64,000 nucleotides of DNA, from NCBI RefSeq assembly GCF_000471905.2, contig NW_006499801.1:2645343-2709342 (forward strand). Direction: 5' to 3'. The number at the start of each line of letters is the position of its first letter. Position 1 is the first letter of the stretch. Source of the DNA: Amborella trichopoda. Taxonomy: Eukaryota; Streptophyta; Magnoliopsida; Amborellales; Amborellaceae. The notes beneath the pieces are model-generated. The model was not told the origin of the DNA. It made no database searches and worked only from the letters and a program-made list of their open reading frames with translations. A program made the position numbers and the translations under genes. This document shows, one piece after another, positions 48,956-60,051 of the stretch.

Positions 48956-49359
48956 AAATAACACCGATTTTTCCAAAAAAATAACACCGATTAGAAAATT
49001 TAAAGCTAAAAAAATTATAGGGTGAAAAGATGACTACATAATGTCTTATAATATAAGTGGTCTGTACAGGGCTTTAGACGGCAAAAAAAAAGGCTTTAGA
49101 CTGTAAAAACAAAATTGAGAGATGTACTAATACAAAAAAATCTTGATGGCCTAAAAGATTATTTCTCTCTAATGAAAATTACGTAAATATTTGTTTTAGT
49201 TTTCGTTATTATGAAAATATCAAGTACTTTTCATTATTAATGATATGTTCTTTTATTGGACTTGGTAACAATTTTTATAAAAAAAAAATGAAATTACCTA
49301 ATTTCGATTTTTCAAAAACTGAAATCAAATAAATTATTCAATAATTGATTTTTATTTTT

Positions 49360-50400
49360 TTTTGTCTCTTGTAGGTCCTCTGCCTATTCTCTCCTTATCA
49401 ACTAATCAATTCTCTCTCCGAATTTTTTTTGAACAACCGAATTTATTGATTTTTGTTTTTGACACACTCTCTCTCTATATACCTTTCTTTTTCACCCATA
49501 ATACCTTTCCTTTTCACTCATACTTTACTTGTATCTTTTCCCTTGAACTCTTCTCTATCTTATCTCCACATTTGGAGATAATAGCCGCCACAAAACCGCT
49601 TTCTAAAAAGAAAAAAACTAAAATCTTCTATCTCTCTTTAAAAAAACACCTAAATTATTTTTTCCTCTCTCTTTCCCGCTCTCCCCCTTTTTCTCTAAAA
49701 CATAAATATTTTAGACAAGGAGCTTTCTCCAATACTGTCTCTCCCACCCTCTCTTTCTCTTCAGAAAAGCCTAGAAAATTTATGTAGAGACTTAACCCTA
49801 GCTTTACCCAATACTCTCTCTTTCCAACATACACCCTTTTTTATTCTATATAAAAAACCCTCTATTTAATAAAAAAAACTAGAAATTTTTTACTAAAATT
49901 GTAAGTCCTAGCTCGCTCTAAGTGTGAAGACTTTGAAGACCTAGAAAACCTACAAAACATTAGGAAAAATGGAAAACTTCACTGTGTTGATGACCCAACC
50001 CATGATGCCCCCTACCTTCAACGCGAGATCTCTTGCCAATTCAAGCTCTTCAAGCTATGGGAATATCCAAACCAGGCTGAGATGAAACTCACCCAAAGAG
50101 AACTTGGATAAAGGAGAGAGAGAGATAAAAAAAAATGGGATGAAATTTACCCAAGGTAATTTACCCAAAGAGACCTTGGGTAAAGGAGAGAGAGAGTTAA
50201 AAAAATGGGATGAAATTTACCCAACGAGACTTTGGATAAAGGAGAGAGAGAGTTAAAAAAAAAAATGGGTGAAGGAGAGAGTTAAAAAAAGACCTCAACT
50301 GAAGGAGGGAGAGAGTTAAAAAAAAAAAATGGGTGAAGAAGAGAGTTAAAAAATATATATTTTTATCCATGTAATGTAGAGAGAGATAGAGAGAATACAC
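49360..50400. repeat. CT/GA-rich region with 60-bp minisatellite
   Basis: 49360-49860 is CT-rich. At 50085-50345 a unit of roughly 60 bp (atgaaatttacccaa.gagac.ttgg.taaaggagagagagag.taaaaaaa) repeats four to five times with shrinking length. Confidence 0.75.
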
Positions 50401-50624
50401 AAGGGACCCACAAAGAGAGAAAAAAAAATTTGATTCTTAAATAATCGAAAATTTAAAATTAATTGGCCTGATTTAGGTTTTTGAAAAACTGACAATAGGT
50501 AGTTTTTGTCTTTTTTAAAAAAAAAATTTGTGAAATCAAAAAAACGAACATATTAGTAATAACAGAAAGTACTCGATATTTTGGTAATAACATAAACTAA
50601 AATGGATATTTATGTAATTTTTCC

Positions 50625-50875
50625 TAAAACTTAAGAAATAGTGTAGATGAAACAGATCTATGAACGCTTCAAAATCTTAAAAATCAATTTCTAGATACTG
50701 CATTATAAGATGCATTATTTTTATGATTTGAGGTCAATTTTTTTTTATATTCATGTATCTCAAGGTCGAAATAATCTGATTTGAGAGTATTTTTGAATCG
50801 AAACATCTTGCTCTAGTGAATTTATGTGTTGCGCCTTAGTTTTGGTTGTTTAGAGCCTCAACCTTACATAAATTT
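50625..50875 (-). repeat. Dispersed repeat family A, partial copy
   Basis: agtgtagatgaaacagatct and ggttgtttagagcctcaacc mark the core and right end. Confidence 0.65.
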
Positions 50876-51079
50876 TTTTCTTATTGATATATACTAGTTT
50901 TAGAGCTTGAAAGCTTAATTTTTTTCACAACTATAATCTTTAAGTCCGAGATGATCTATTTGAAGGTTCAAACAATACTAAAAATGCAATTTTCGACAAG
51001 TTTTAAGGTGAGGATTTATTTTATTCCATAGGGTTCCAGCCCTTTTTCAACATTTTCCAATCATAAAATGATGAAAATG

Positions 51080-51325
51080 AAGAATTCCACTGGGGAGAGA
51101 GAGAGATGACACTTCGTGTGAAGGTACGAGAGAGAGAGAGAAGGCGCATTGTGTGAAGACAGGAAAGAGAGAGAGAAGAGATAGAGAGAGAGAGGATACC
51201 TAGGAGTAAGGATTTGGAGGGTAATTGGAAGATGGTGTAATGAAGTGTCCCATGGGTGTAACTGTGTAATTGGTTTCAGTTCTTGACTAACTTAGAGGGA
51301 GAGAGACGTACGTGATAGCACAAAA
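51080..51325. repeat. GA-rich low-complexity stretch
   Basis: Several GA runs separated by short unique sequence, with a repeated gtgtgaag word. Confidence 0.8.
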
Positions 51326-51344
51326 ATATGGAACCGATAAATAT

Positions 51345-51920
51345 TCCAACCAGGGGTTTAAAAATCGGATCGGTGGCCTAGATCGGATATCCCAAAAATC
51401 CATTTGAATCGGTGAATAAGTGATTCGGATCGAAAATCGCCTGAATCGGTATGATTAAACTTTAAAAAAATCCAAAAAAATTATTAAAATTCATTATAAA
51501 TATTGTTTTTTTGAAATCTAATAAGAAATGAGGGTACTATATTATTAACTTTCATTTTTTACATCAATATGTGAATGTTGAAATGTTCTTTCTCTGTATG
51601 AAGTTATGTTACCTATTAAATTCACATCACACAAAAGAAAAATTATAGAATCATGAATGAAATCTATAATCATACATGGACTACAATAAGAATGGATTAA
51701 AACGATGAAAAAATGACCACCAAAATCTCGAATCGGTCGGATTTAACCTTAAAATTTTTAAAAAGACTATTAAAAATCATTATAAATATTGTTTTTTAGG
51801 AATCTAATAAGAAATGATGATACTACATTAATAACTTTTTATTTTTTTACATCAATATGCAAATATTGAGATGTTTTTTTCCTGTATGCAGATTATTATC
51901 AAACAGTTGTTAAAACCTAA
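51345..51920. mobile_element. Relic with ggtttaaaaatcggatcgg terminus
   Basis: Begins ggtttaaaaatcggatcggt. An internal block (gatttaacctt...attataaatattgttttt...taataagaaatga) is present twice, at about 51445-51530 and 51736-51815. It is related in its terminus to the element at 19060-19735. Confidence 0.5.
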
Positions 51921-52904
51921 CTAAATACAATATTATATATTGAAATTAGAATTATTGGTTTATATTTTATTATTTTATCATCATTTTACTATACAAATAA
52001 TAATAAATTTGAAATTCGTCTTATAATATCATCTAATTTAAAAATATAATTTACAACTACAACAAAAAATAACATATTGCATAATTTCTAATGTAAATAA
52101 ATGAATATATAAAATACAAGATTTGATTATCATTGTAATTACTATAATTATTAGTTGCAATCATATTTTAATAAAATTAAGAAAATAAATAAAGAAATTC
52201 ATATTTGCAATGTGAAATAAATGATAAAGCAACTTGAAATAAATTCTAAAGCGGTATGAGCTAATGTTATTTTTCGCTCTTAAAATATTTCATAAACTCG
52301 TATTTTTTTTTAATGATCTATAAACCAATATTAGTATTATTTTTTGTTTCTTTTAATATCCTATGAGCTAGTAAAATAATTTCATATAATTATGTTAATT
52401 TTTGTAAATTATTATATAAAATTTTATTTTTGTAATTATATACAATTAAATATTAGTTATATGTATTTTATGTTTGTATATTATAAAAATAAAATAAAAA
52501 TAACTAATCTTAAAAAGATTAAAGATTAAATATTAAAAATAAATAAATAAAATTAATCTTAAAAAATTAAATATTAAAAATAAATAAATATAATTAATCT
52601 TAAAAATAACTATAGACCATTTCATTTGTCTTTATATGAGAGAGAAATATTTATTTATAAAACGCACCTATCCCTACCTAATACAAACACTATATATAAT
52701 TTGGAACAAATTGTAACTATTGTTTACAATAAAGTGCACGCTTTTGCGATAATGTTGCACTATAGAAACAGTCCCACATCGAAGTGATGCGGGACAAAGT
52801 AAAAGTATGTAAGCAATTGCAAAACATAGTAAACAGCATGTTGATGGTAGGGCCACGTGTATGGAAGTGTAGCTAACGTTAACAATCACGGTTCCTAACA
52901 TGTC

Positions 52905-53425
52905 ACGGCTCCTAACATCTCCAAACATCAGTTTGGGAATGGTACTGTTTTTATAGGAACATCTCCTAACATCAGTTTGGGGATGGCACTGTTTCTATAT
53001 TATTAAAATGGTATAGATGGGTTGGATCTCGTTTTTTCGTTTGAACCGGAACAGCATAGCCTATATCTCGGTTTGGTGATTTTTTGAACCGGAACAACAT
53101 AGCCTATATCTCGGTTTGGTGATTTTTAAACCACTGGTTCCAACCATGATAGCTTGGATACAAGCACATAAAATACAATCATTTGTTTGTTGCTTTGCCA
53201 CTGTAGCGCCATGACAGCTTGGATCCAAGCACATAAAATACCATGACAGCTTGGATCCAAGCACATAAAATAAAATACAAACATTTGTTTGTTGCTTTGC
53301 CACTCTAGAGAGTGCGGGGCATGTACTCTAGAGAGTGCGGGGCATGTAATGGTAATGCAACAAAAAAAAAAACATGGAACCGATAAGTATTAAACATGGA
53401 ACCGATAAATATTCCAACCATGAAA
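52905..53425. repeat. Cluster of five separate short tandem duplications
   Basis: Different phrases are each repeated in tandem: aacatcagtttggg..tgg.actgttt (52925-53000), ggaacagcatagcctatatc (53045-53125), gacagcttggat.caagcaca three times (53145-53270), actctagagagtgcggggca (53303-53347), and catggaaccgataa.tatt (53373-53415). Confidence 0.92.
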
Positions 53426-53532
53426 GCTTGGACGCAAGCACATATACAAAAATTGCATGAACATTAATATGCACCAGACACTATTATGTACTGTTTCATT
53501 TATCAATCAAAATTTCTTTTTCCCTATAGCTG

Positions 53533-54699
53533 CTATGACCTCTGACCTTTCCTCCTCTCAAATCCACCTCTATGGCTCTGTCCTTTAAACTGATTGCTGT
53601 TTCTAGGGTTAGCGTTTCCAAACTTTAGAGGAACTACTTGCTTTATATATGAGGTCCCTGGAAAATGCCTCTTCTCTTTTGGAAGGACTCTGAGCTCTGG
53701 CAACCAGTAAGATACATACTCTCCTTCTGGATCATAGGTTTGAGCCTGAGTTTAATGAATGCTATTAGTTCACTTTCAAATCAAAATTGGATTCCAAACA
53801 CAAATGAAGTGTGATGTGTAACAGCTGCACTAAATCTCAAGTTCAATTCCTACCGCAGAACAAAGCAATTTTTTTTTTTTAAGTCGGAAAAATTAGTCCG
53901 CCATTTTTGGTGAGCACATGTCTTCCATTAATCGGACAGTTAATCGAGGCCTTCAAGAGCTCAAATTCATTTTGCTTTTTTGAAATTTTTTATCTTTTAA
54001 ATAAAAATTGTTGTGCAAAATTTCGGCCAAATGAATCTCTCTAGTTATATTGTTTTCGAGCTAGGCTTATACTATAACTGTATGGTTGTTTCGTTTACAG
54101 AATTTATTCCCAAAAAAGAACATAATTCATCTCTGGTCTTACTTGTTTCGGAATACTGAAGTATCGATCTTCTCTTGGATCATTGCCAACACCTGCAAAA
54201 AAAGAGATGCGATTAACCCATAAATATGCTTGAATTTAAACAACAAGACACCATCCATAGATGAACAAATTGAATCTAGAAAAGGACATAAAAATTAAAC
54301 CATCAAACAAATAGAAAGACTTTTTACTTCCATTTCAAACAATTGACTGATTCTAATGGTTATAAATCAAGTATTTGAAGAACATGGTGAGCCACCATTT
54401 GATTGACTCGTTCTCCCTTACCAGCTCCATAAGTCCAATTTCCATAATTTGAACATGGGTCATAATCCACAAGGCAAGTTTCAAACCACTCGGCTCCCAT
54501 GCGCCAGTCCAAACCCATGTCTCGGACCAGAAATGAACAGACAATCTGCACAAACCAAGATTCAAAATGTTGCTAATGCAATTCTTTAAAAAGCATCATG
54601 GGAAACAAAATATACCTATCCAACATTTTCAATTCCAAGGGGATTTTAGCTTCAATCTCTCTAAAGGATTATATTTCCCTTGCAACCAAACACAAACAT

Positions 54700-54730
<31 letters not shown>

Positions 54731-57285
54731 CATCATCCTTTACGGTACCTGCCGTCCTCGGTTAGACATAAAGCCAGTGCTGTTAAGCTCTTTCATGTTT
54801 GCATCAATGAGTGGATACCTACGACCAAGCGAATCACTTCAGATCACATGCTTTTAGAAAAAATAGAAAAACAAAAGAAATACTTTCCCTACACACTGAT
54901 CAATCTCTTTCCGCATGGAAACCTGAAGAAAAGAAGATCAAATAGAAAACAATTCAACAAAACTAGTTTACCCTGTACGACCATCTCGCCATGACTCAAA
55001 TAAGGCCATGTCTTGGTTCCAGTTAAGCCCTTTCACTCGTCTTGGACCACCTTAACAGAAGAAATTACAAAGATGTTTCAGTAAATTCATAAATAACGGA
55101 CAACCATGAGATGATAACAAAGGGAATTCTAGGCATACAAAGACAACGAAATATACAATATCACCAGAGAAAGAAGCACATAAAGACATCTAATTTGAAC
55201 ATGGACACAAAGACCAAAGTGATCCTAGTTTCTTATTAACTCCATGCTCCCGCATTCTTCTTACCAAGGTGAAAGATGGAGTTCGCGTATTTAATCGATA
55301 AGAACCTGAAATAATCTCTCCATATCAACTCAAACAAAACCCTGCACTAACCCAAAAGAATGAATATCAGAAGAGGAAAACAATAAGAATCTGAATATTA
55401 TCAAAAGAAACTTAAAGATGGCAACCATTTGATAAATGCAAATACTGAAATTCACTTTGAATTAGCAAATAAATCTTACCAATATGTTGAATCGTTTGCA
55501 ACTCTTTCTTTTTCATATCTCTTGACCTAATCAATCCGAGCCAACCAATTAGTTAGAATAAAAATCATGTTCAACAATGCTGCTAATAGCATAGAAGAAC
55601 ATTTGAGAGCACTTAAACCTCTTCATATGCATAACGTGGGGATAGGCATCCAAAGGCAAGCCAAGGTGAGAACTTGGTTGAGTAATCTGGTCCTAGCATC
55701 GCATTCCTTGTTTCTTTGTACACCCGCAACAGGTCCTGCTAGAAATAGAATAAAAGTGAGATAATATTATTCGAATGCAAACATTATAGACTACAAGTTC
55801 CTTTTTCTTGAAAATATTGTACATGTACAAGAATAACACTACAAGTTTCGAAATTATCTTCTGCAAGGAACAAGAATTTGGTGCATACGTTGGGTTACAT
55901 ATTAATAATGCATATCTCGTCATGTACGAATCTCTATGATAAGACATATAAAGACAAGAAGAATTGTCTTGCCTTATTCCAAAAATATTCATTCACTCTA
56001 GCCAAAGCTGCATTTTCCCCACCAATAAAATGCATTCCACCATTATGCTGCACACAAAAACAGAGGTTTGAGCATGCTTACCTAGTAACAAAAAATTCTC
56101 ATTGATAATTGAACTCTCGTGGATTTATTATGCATAAAAAACAAAGGGAAATATACATCTTTTGACAATTAAGCACCAAGGAATATGATCGCAAACTGAG
56201 TAAATATACATCCAATCATATTTCATATGAGGTCACAAACATCATTGACTGTATAATTCTTATAAAAACAAGGATCTAGGGTGGAACTTGTGTTTACAAA
56301 TAGTTGACATTAATTCACATGGCCAAATCTGCCTGAAACATGAGAATTGCCTCCGTCCATTCCCATCATTGGGATTATTAATCAACCTTCTCTAAGTCCC
56401 TGATTACCTAATTTTAGGTTCAAAAGTTTCCATATAAAAAGGAAAAATTGAGGAATAAGGAGTTAAGGGATATCATGAATTTGAATAATGAGTTCGCTGA
56501 TTTCTCATAGGAGTCTACTGTTGAAAGAGTTATCCATCAAAGAGATCAAAAAGCACAAAACAATAAACTTGCATCCAAAATGTTAAATACTTTTTCGTTC
56601 TTTTGTTACAATTATTTAGAAAGAAAAGTTGCATGGAAAGGAAAGATATTAACCTGCCTTTTCCATATTAAGGCCAAGCTGGTCGAGAGAAGGAACACAT
56701 CCCCATCCTCCAATCTCATCCAAACTACCACTAGGAAGAGGGCCAAGTGATGGTGGAATCTTGATGCAACCTCTGATTTTGCATTTAGATTCAACAGACT
56801 TCAAGTGTTCCACAAAAAGACCAACTATCAAATGATCAGAGTAAACTAAAATTATCCATAAAAGATATTAAAGGAACGGAAAATTGAGGAAGCATGGGGA
56901 ACAACTCATGCATTTTTTTTTTCCATAAACACTCGCACACATTTACCTTACGAAATTGGGTATACACGTCTGGTACGTTACTGGACCCAAATGGTAAATC
57001 ATCTAGATGGTACATAGTACTACCCCAGATAAGTTGCAGCTTTGGAGTTTTAGGAATCGAAGTGGCAATGTCAACTGGTGGCAGAACCACTCTTCGTAGA
57101 CTGTTGGTAAGAAGTTTTTCAACAAGAATTTCCTCACTGCAGGTTTCTTGATGGGCATAAACCTGAGTTTCAAGAGTAAGCAAGAAATAAATTTCAGTTC
57201 ATATAAATGCCATGCAACAAATTGGCAGAGCTTTTCCTGGTATATATATATATATATATATACTATATCGTATATATATACTATA

Positions 57286-57326
<41 letters not shown>

Positions 57327-59160
57327 AGGTAGTATTAGAGAATAAAGGACACATGTTTTCATGAAACCAAAATATTGATACATTGACTTTGACTTGGAAG
57401 GAATGCCAAATAAGAAACAGAAAAAAATTGATAAAATAATGATGGGGCTCTCATTGTTCTTAAACACTAATGCAGACAATAGGAGGCCCTGAAAATATCC
57501 ACATCTCCCATATGATACATTTTCACCCATAGAACACAATGAATTTAACATGTACTAAAGAAAGGGTGCAATAACACATTTTCCATAAACACAATTACAG
57601 ACAAACAGTTCAGCCAACAAAGAAAAAAAAAAAAATTACAGACCAACGGTATTATCTCTTATGCACTTGAGACAAAAAATCACCCAAATAAAAAAAAAGT
57701 TTAAATCTTTTAAAGATCCATGTCCAAGGTGGGCTGGATTTTGCCCCTTCATTGCAAAATCACTGTCATAAGCCATGGAAACATTTCGTCCTCGAGAAAA
57801 AATTTCAATCACAAAAATTCAATCACAAAAAGAAGAAAGAGATGCATAACTGTATGGGCTCCAAAAGCTTTTGCAATTGACGGAAGGATATCTTCAGGTT
57901 TCCCATGTTGTATGAGCAAATTGAGTCCTCTCTTCATCAGATTCTTCTTTAAGTTGGCTAGGCAATCTATCAGAAATTGGGCTCGTAGAACTGCTAAGAG
58001 AATTGCAAAGAATGCCATGATTAAAATCATAAGAAAAGGCATTAAACAAAATTCAATTTTGTTGCTCCTTACTCACTCTCTTTCTCTAATATTGACAAGG
58101 CATGCCTATTCCCGCCTTGTACCTTGTTGACTCTCAAACATACAACTTAGATTCTGCTAAATTTCATATATTTTTAGATAAAAGCATGAGTAGATACACG
58201 AATTTCTTACAGAGTTAGAGAACAAGGTAGAATCACAGTTTGAGAGAGAGTTGTGGAGAGGAGACCATTGAGTGAGACGCGATGGGCTTTGAAAGAGAGA
58301 CACATGGAGCCATGAGTAAGTCATTGTTAATAAGAGAAGGTGGGCTGAAAATCCAGGTTGGGTACAGAGGAGATAGGGAGAGAGCCATGATTTTGCCACT
58401 TTTGGTGGACAAGGATTTCTATCAATCGCCATTGAAAGAACTGTCCCCATTCAATAATTTTAACAATTACATCCTAACATTAACTTGAAAAAAGGTACAA
58501 TTCTGAATTGTATGTTAAGAAAATCAGCGAATGAATTAATGTGAAATATTTTAAGAGAGAGAGAGAGAGGAGAAAATGCAAAACTGAATACAAACGTTGC
58601 ACAATTATTCATATAATTCTTGAGAGAAAGAGAGAGGGAGGGAAAGGAAAATGCAGAACTGAAGATTACTCAAGAATTCTTACTACAAATTATGACAGCG
58701 AAAACTAAGAGATATAAGGCCACAGACCTCCAGTTTTGGGAAATCCAAAGTAATGGGTGGTCCCAAACAACCGAGGATCGAGACAGTAAACTGGCAATAT
58801 AGCTTGAGATGACTTCCATGCCTGAAAAAGAGCTTCATTGTCCAAGACCCTTAAATCATTTCGAAACCAGACAATTGCCACACCACTCTCATTTCTTTTG
58901 CGATCTCTAGACAGAGAGTATCTTTTAAGAGTTTCATCTGCAACGGCATCCATTTGGTCATCAGAGAACTGGGGTACATCCCAATTTGTTTGAAAATCAT
59001 ATTTGGGCAGAGACACAGGAACACTGGACATGTTTAGGCAATGTTTAGCGAGAGAAAGTGAGAGAAAAACGGGGGTGGGGATGCTGGGTTTGAGAGAAGT
59101 GGGGAAGAAGAGCCTTTTGAGTGGGAAGGCAGAGATGGGGGATGAGAGAGAAAGAGTCAT
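53533..59160 (-). CDS. CRY3: Cryptochrome DASH (CRY3), organelle-targeted
   Basis: Flavin blue-light protein of the photolyase/cryptochrome family; known CRY-DASH proteins repair pyrimidine dimers in single-stranded DNA in chloroplasts and mitochondria. Thirteen exons in consistent phase: 59160-58728, 57990-57851, 57162-56947, 56798-56658, 56047-55973, 55735-55619, 55526-55480, 55341-55265, 55050-54972, 54818-54749, 54545-54422, 54192-54143, 53745-53533, giving 593 residues (Arabidopsis about 570). The Ser/Leu/Pro-rich first 43 residues look like a transit peptide. The antenna domain starts at [12 protein letters not shown] (about 94-105). FAD-domain blocks include [53 protein letters not shown] and [16 protein letters not shown]. 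The C-terminus is basic with [12 protein letters not shown]. Introns after exons 4 and 5 need GC donors to keep frame. The rest use GT-AG. Confidence 0.96.
54704..54730 (+). repeat. (GA)n in CRY-DASH intron 10
   Basis: A GA run about 27 bp long, starting tggagagaga, roughly 19 bp from the exon 10 donor. Confidence 0.95.
57241..57323. repeat. (TA)n microsatellite beside CRY-DASH exon 3
   Basis: About 80 bp of TA repeats broken by actatatcg-type words, in intron 2, ending about 75 bp upstream of the exon 3 acceptor. Confidence 0.95.
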
Positions 59161-60051
59161 AGATAACGAGTACTTGTTAGAGAGAGTGAGGTGGTGAATC
59201 GAGCTGGTTTTAGAGAGAGAAAAAGATTAGTGGGAGAAAGAGACCTGGTCACTGCAGTTAGTAATAAATGACGGATATGCCCACAAGCGTTTCTCTTGTA
59301 AAGCAGAGCTTTACTGTTAACTCTCATCAGATATTTATGCAGATCATAGGGTTATTTGAGAGATTGCCATCTTTAATTTTGATACACTTCATTATAATGG
59401 TAGTTGGGGGAGGGAGACTGTTATCAATAAGAATAAATTAAGAGAGAGAAAGAGACGTGGCCCATCTTGTACCTACGGATAAATTCCCATGACGTGGTGG
59501 TCTTAGGGCCCACAGATTGATCACCTCTATATCACACAGCTCCATCTCACTCTCTCTCTCTTCGACCGCTAAAACAAGACATTACTTTTTGTACTTTTTG
59601 GACCATTCATTTCAATTATTTAACCATTCATTATTTCCGGAGCTCCAAATTCATGGATTTGAGGTAGAAATGGATTTGCTTTGATTTGGTCTTGAGGCCC
59701 TTGAAAACCAGGACCAGCACTTGGCCAACTCACCAAAAAAATTTCCATCCTTAATACAAGCATTTTTAGTAACATGAGAGTTCTGTATCTTGCACTATTA
59801 TGGAACTTATAACCCTACTTATACATGAAAGAACACGACTGAACAAAGTCCGAGTCTTCCATTCATTCAAGAGGAGAATGTTATAAACACAGCTTTTAGT
59901 TTTCTCATTACAAACGTAGTTGCACAGATAATCAGTACGTTATAAGAATGTTAAATAAAACTCAAAAGAAGTCTCCAAATCCATATCCATAGCAAAAATG
60001 AATTTCTCAACCTTTCAAATTTCAGGAGGATGGGCACTCTAGGATCAGCAG
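59161..60051. other. Spacer between CRY-DASH and RlmH-like gene
   Basis: 890 bp holding the CRY-DASH leader and promoter and the RlmH 3' flank. GA-rich near 59200-59245; no other gene seen. Confidence 0.6.
59454..59497 (-). promoter_or_regulatory. Two ACGTGG motifs upstream of CRY-DASH
   Basis: GACGTGGC at 59454-59461 and TGACGTGG at 59490-59497 lie about 300-340 bp upstream of the start codon. Such ACGT cores bind HY5-type bZIP factors, fitting a light-linked gene. Functional use is inferred. Confidence 0.4.

Noticed and set aside
49362-49787. 141-codon plus-strand frame
   Set aside because: CT-rich composition and no motif; it lies in a low-complexity stretch.
56653-56658. GT donor G|GTTAAT for CRY-DASH exon 4
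   Set aside because: Joining it to exon 5 creates an immediate stop; the GC donor one codon earlier keeps frame and family length.
57288-57551. Frames ending in Tyr-Ile repeats
   Set aside because: Produced by the TA microsatellite in a CRY-DASH intron.
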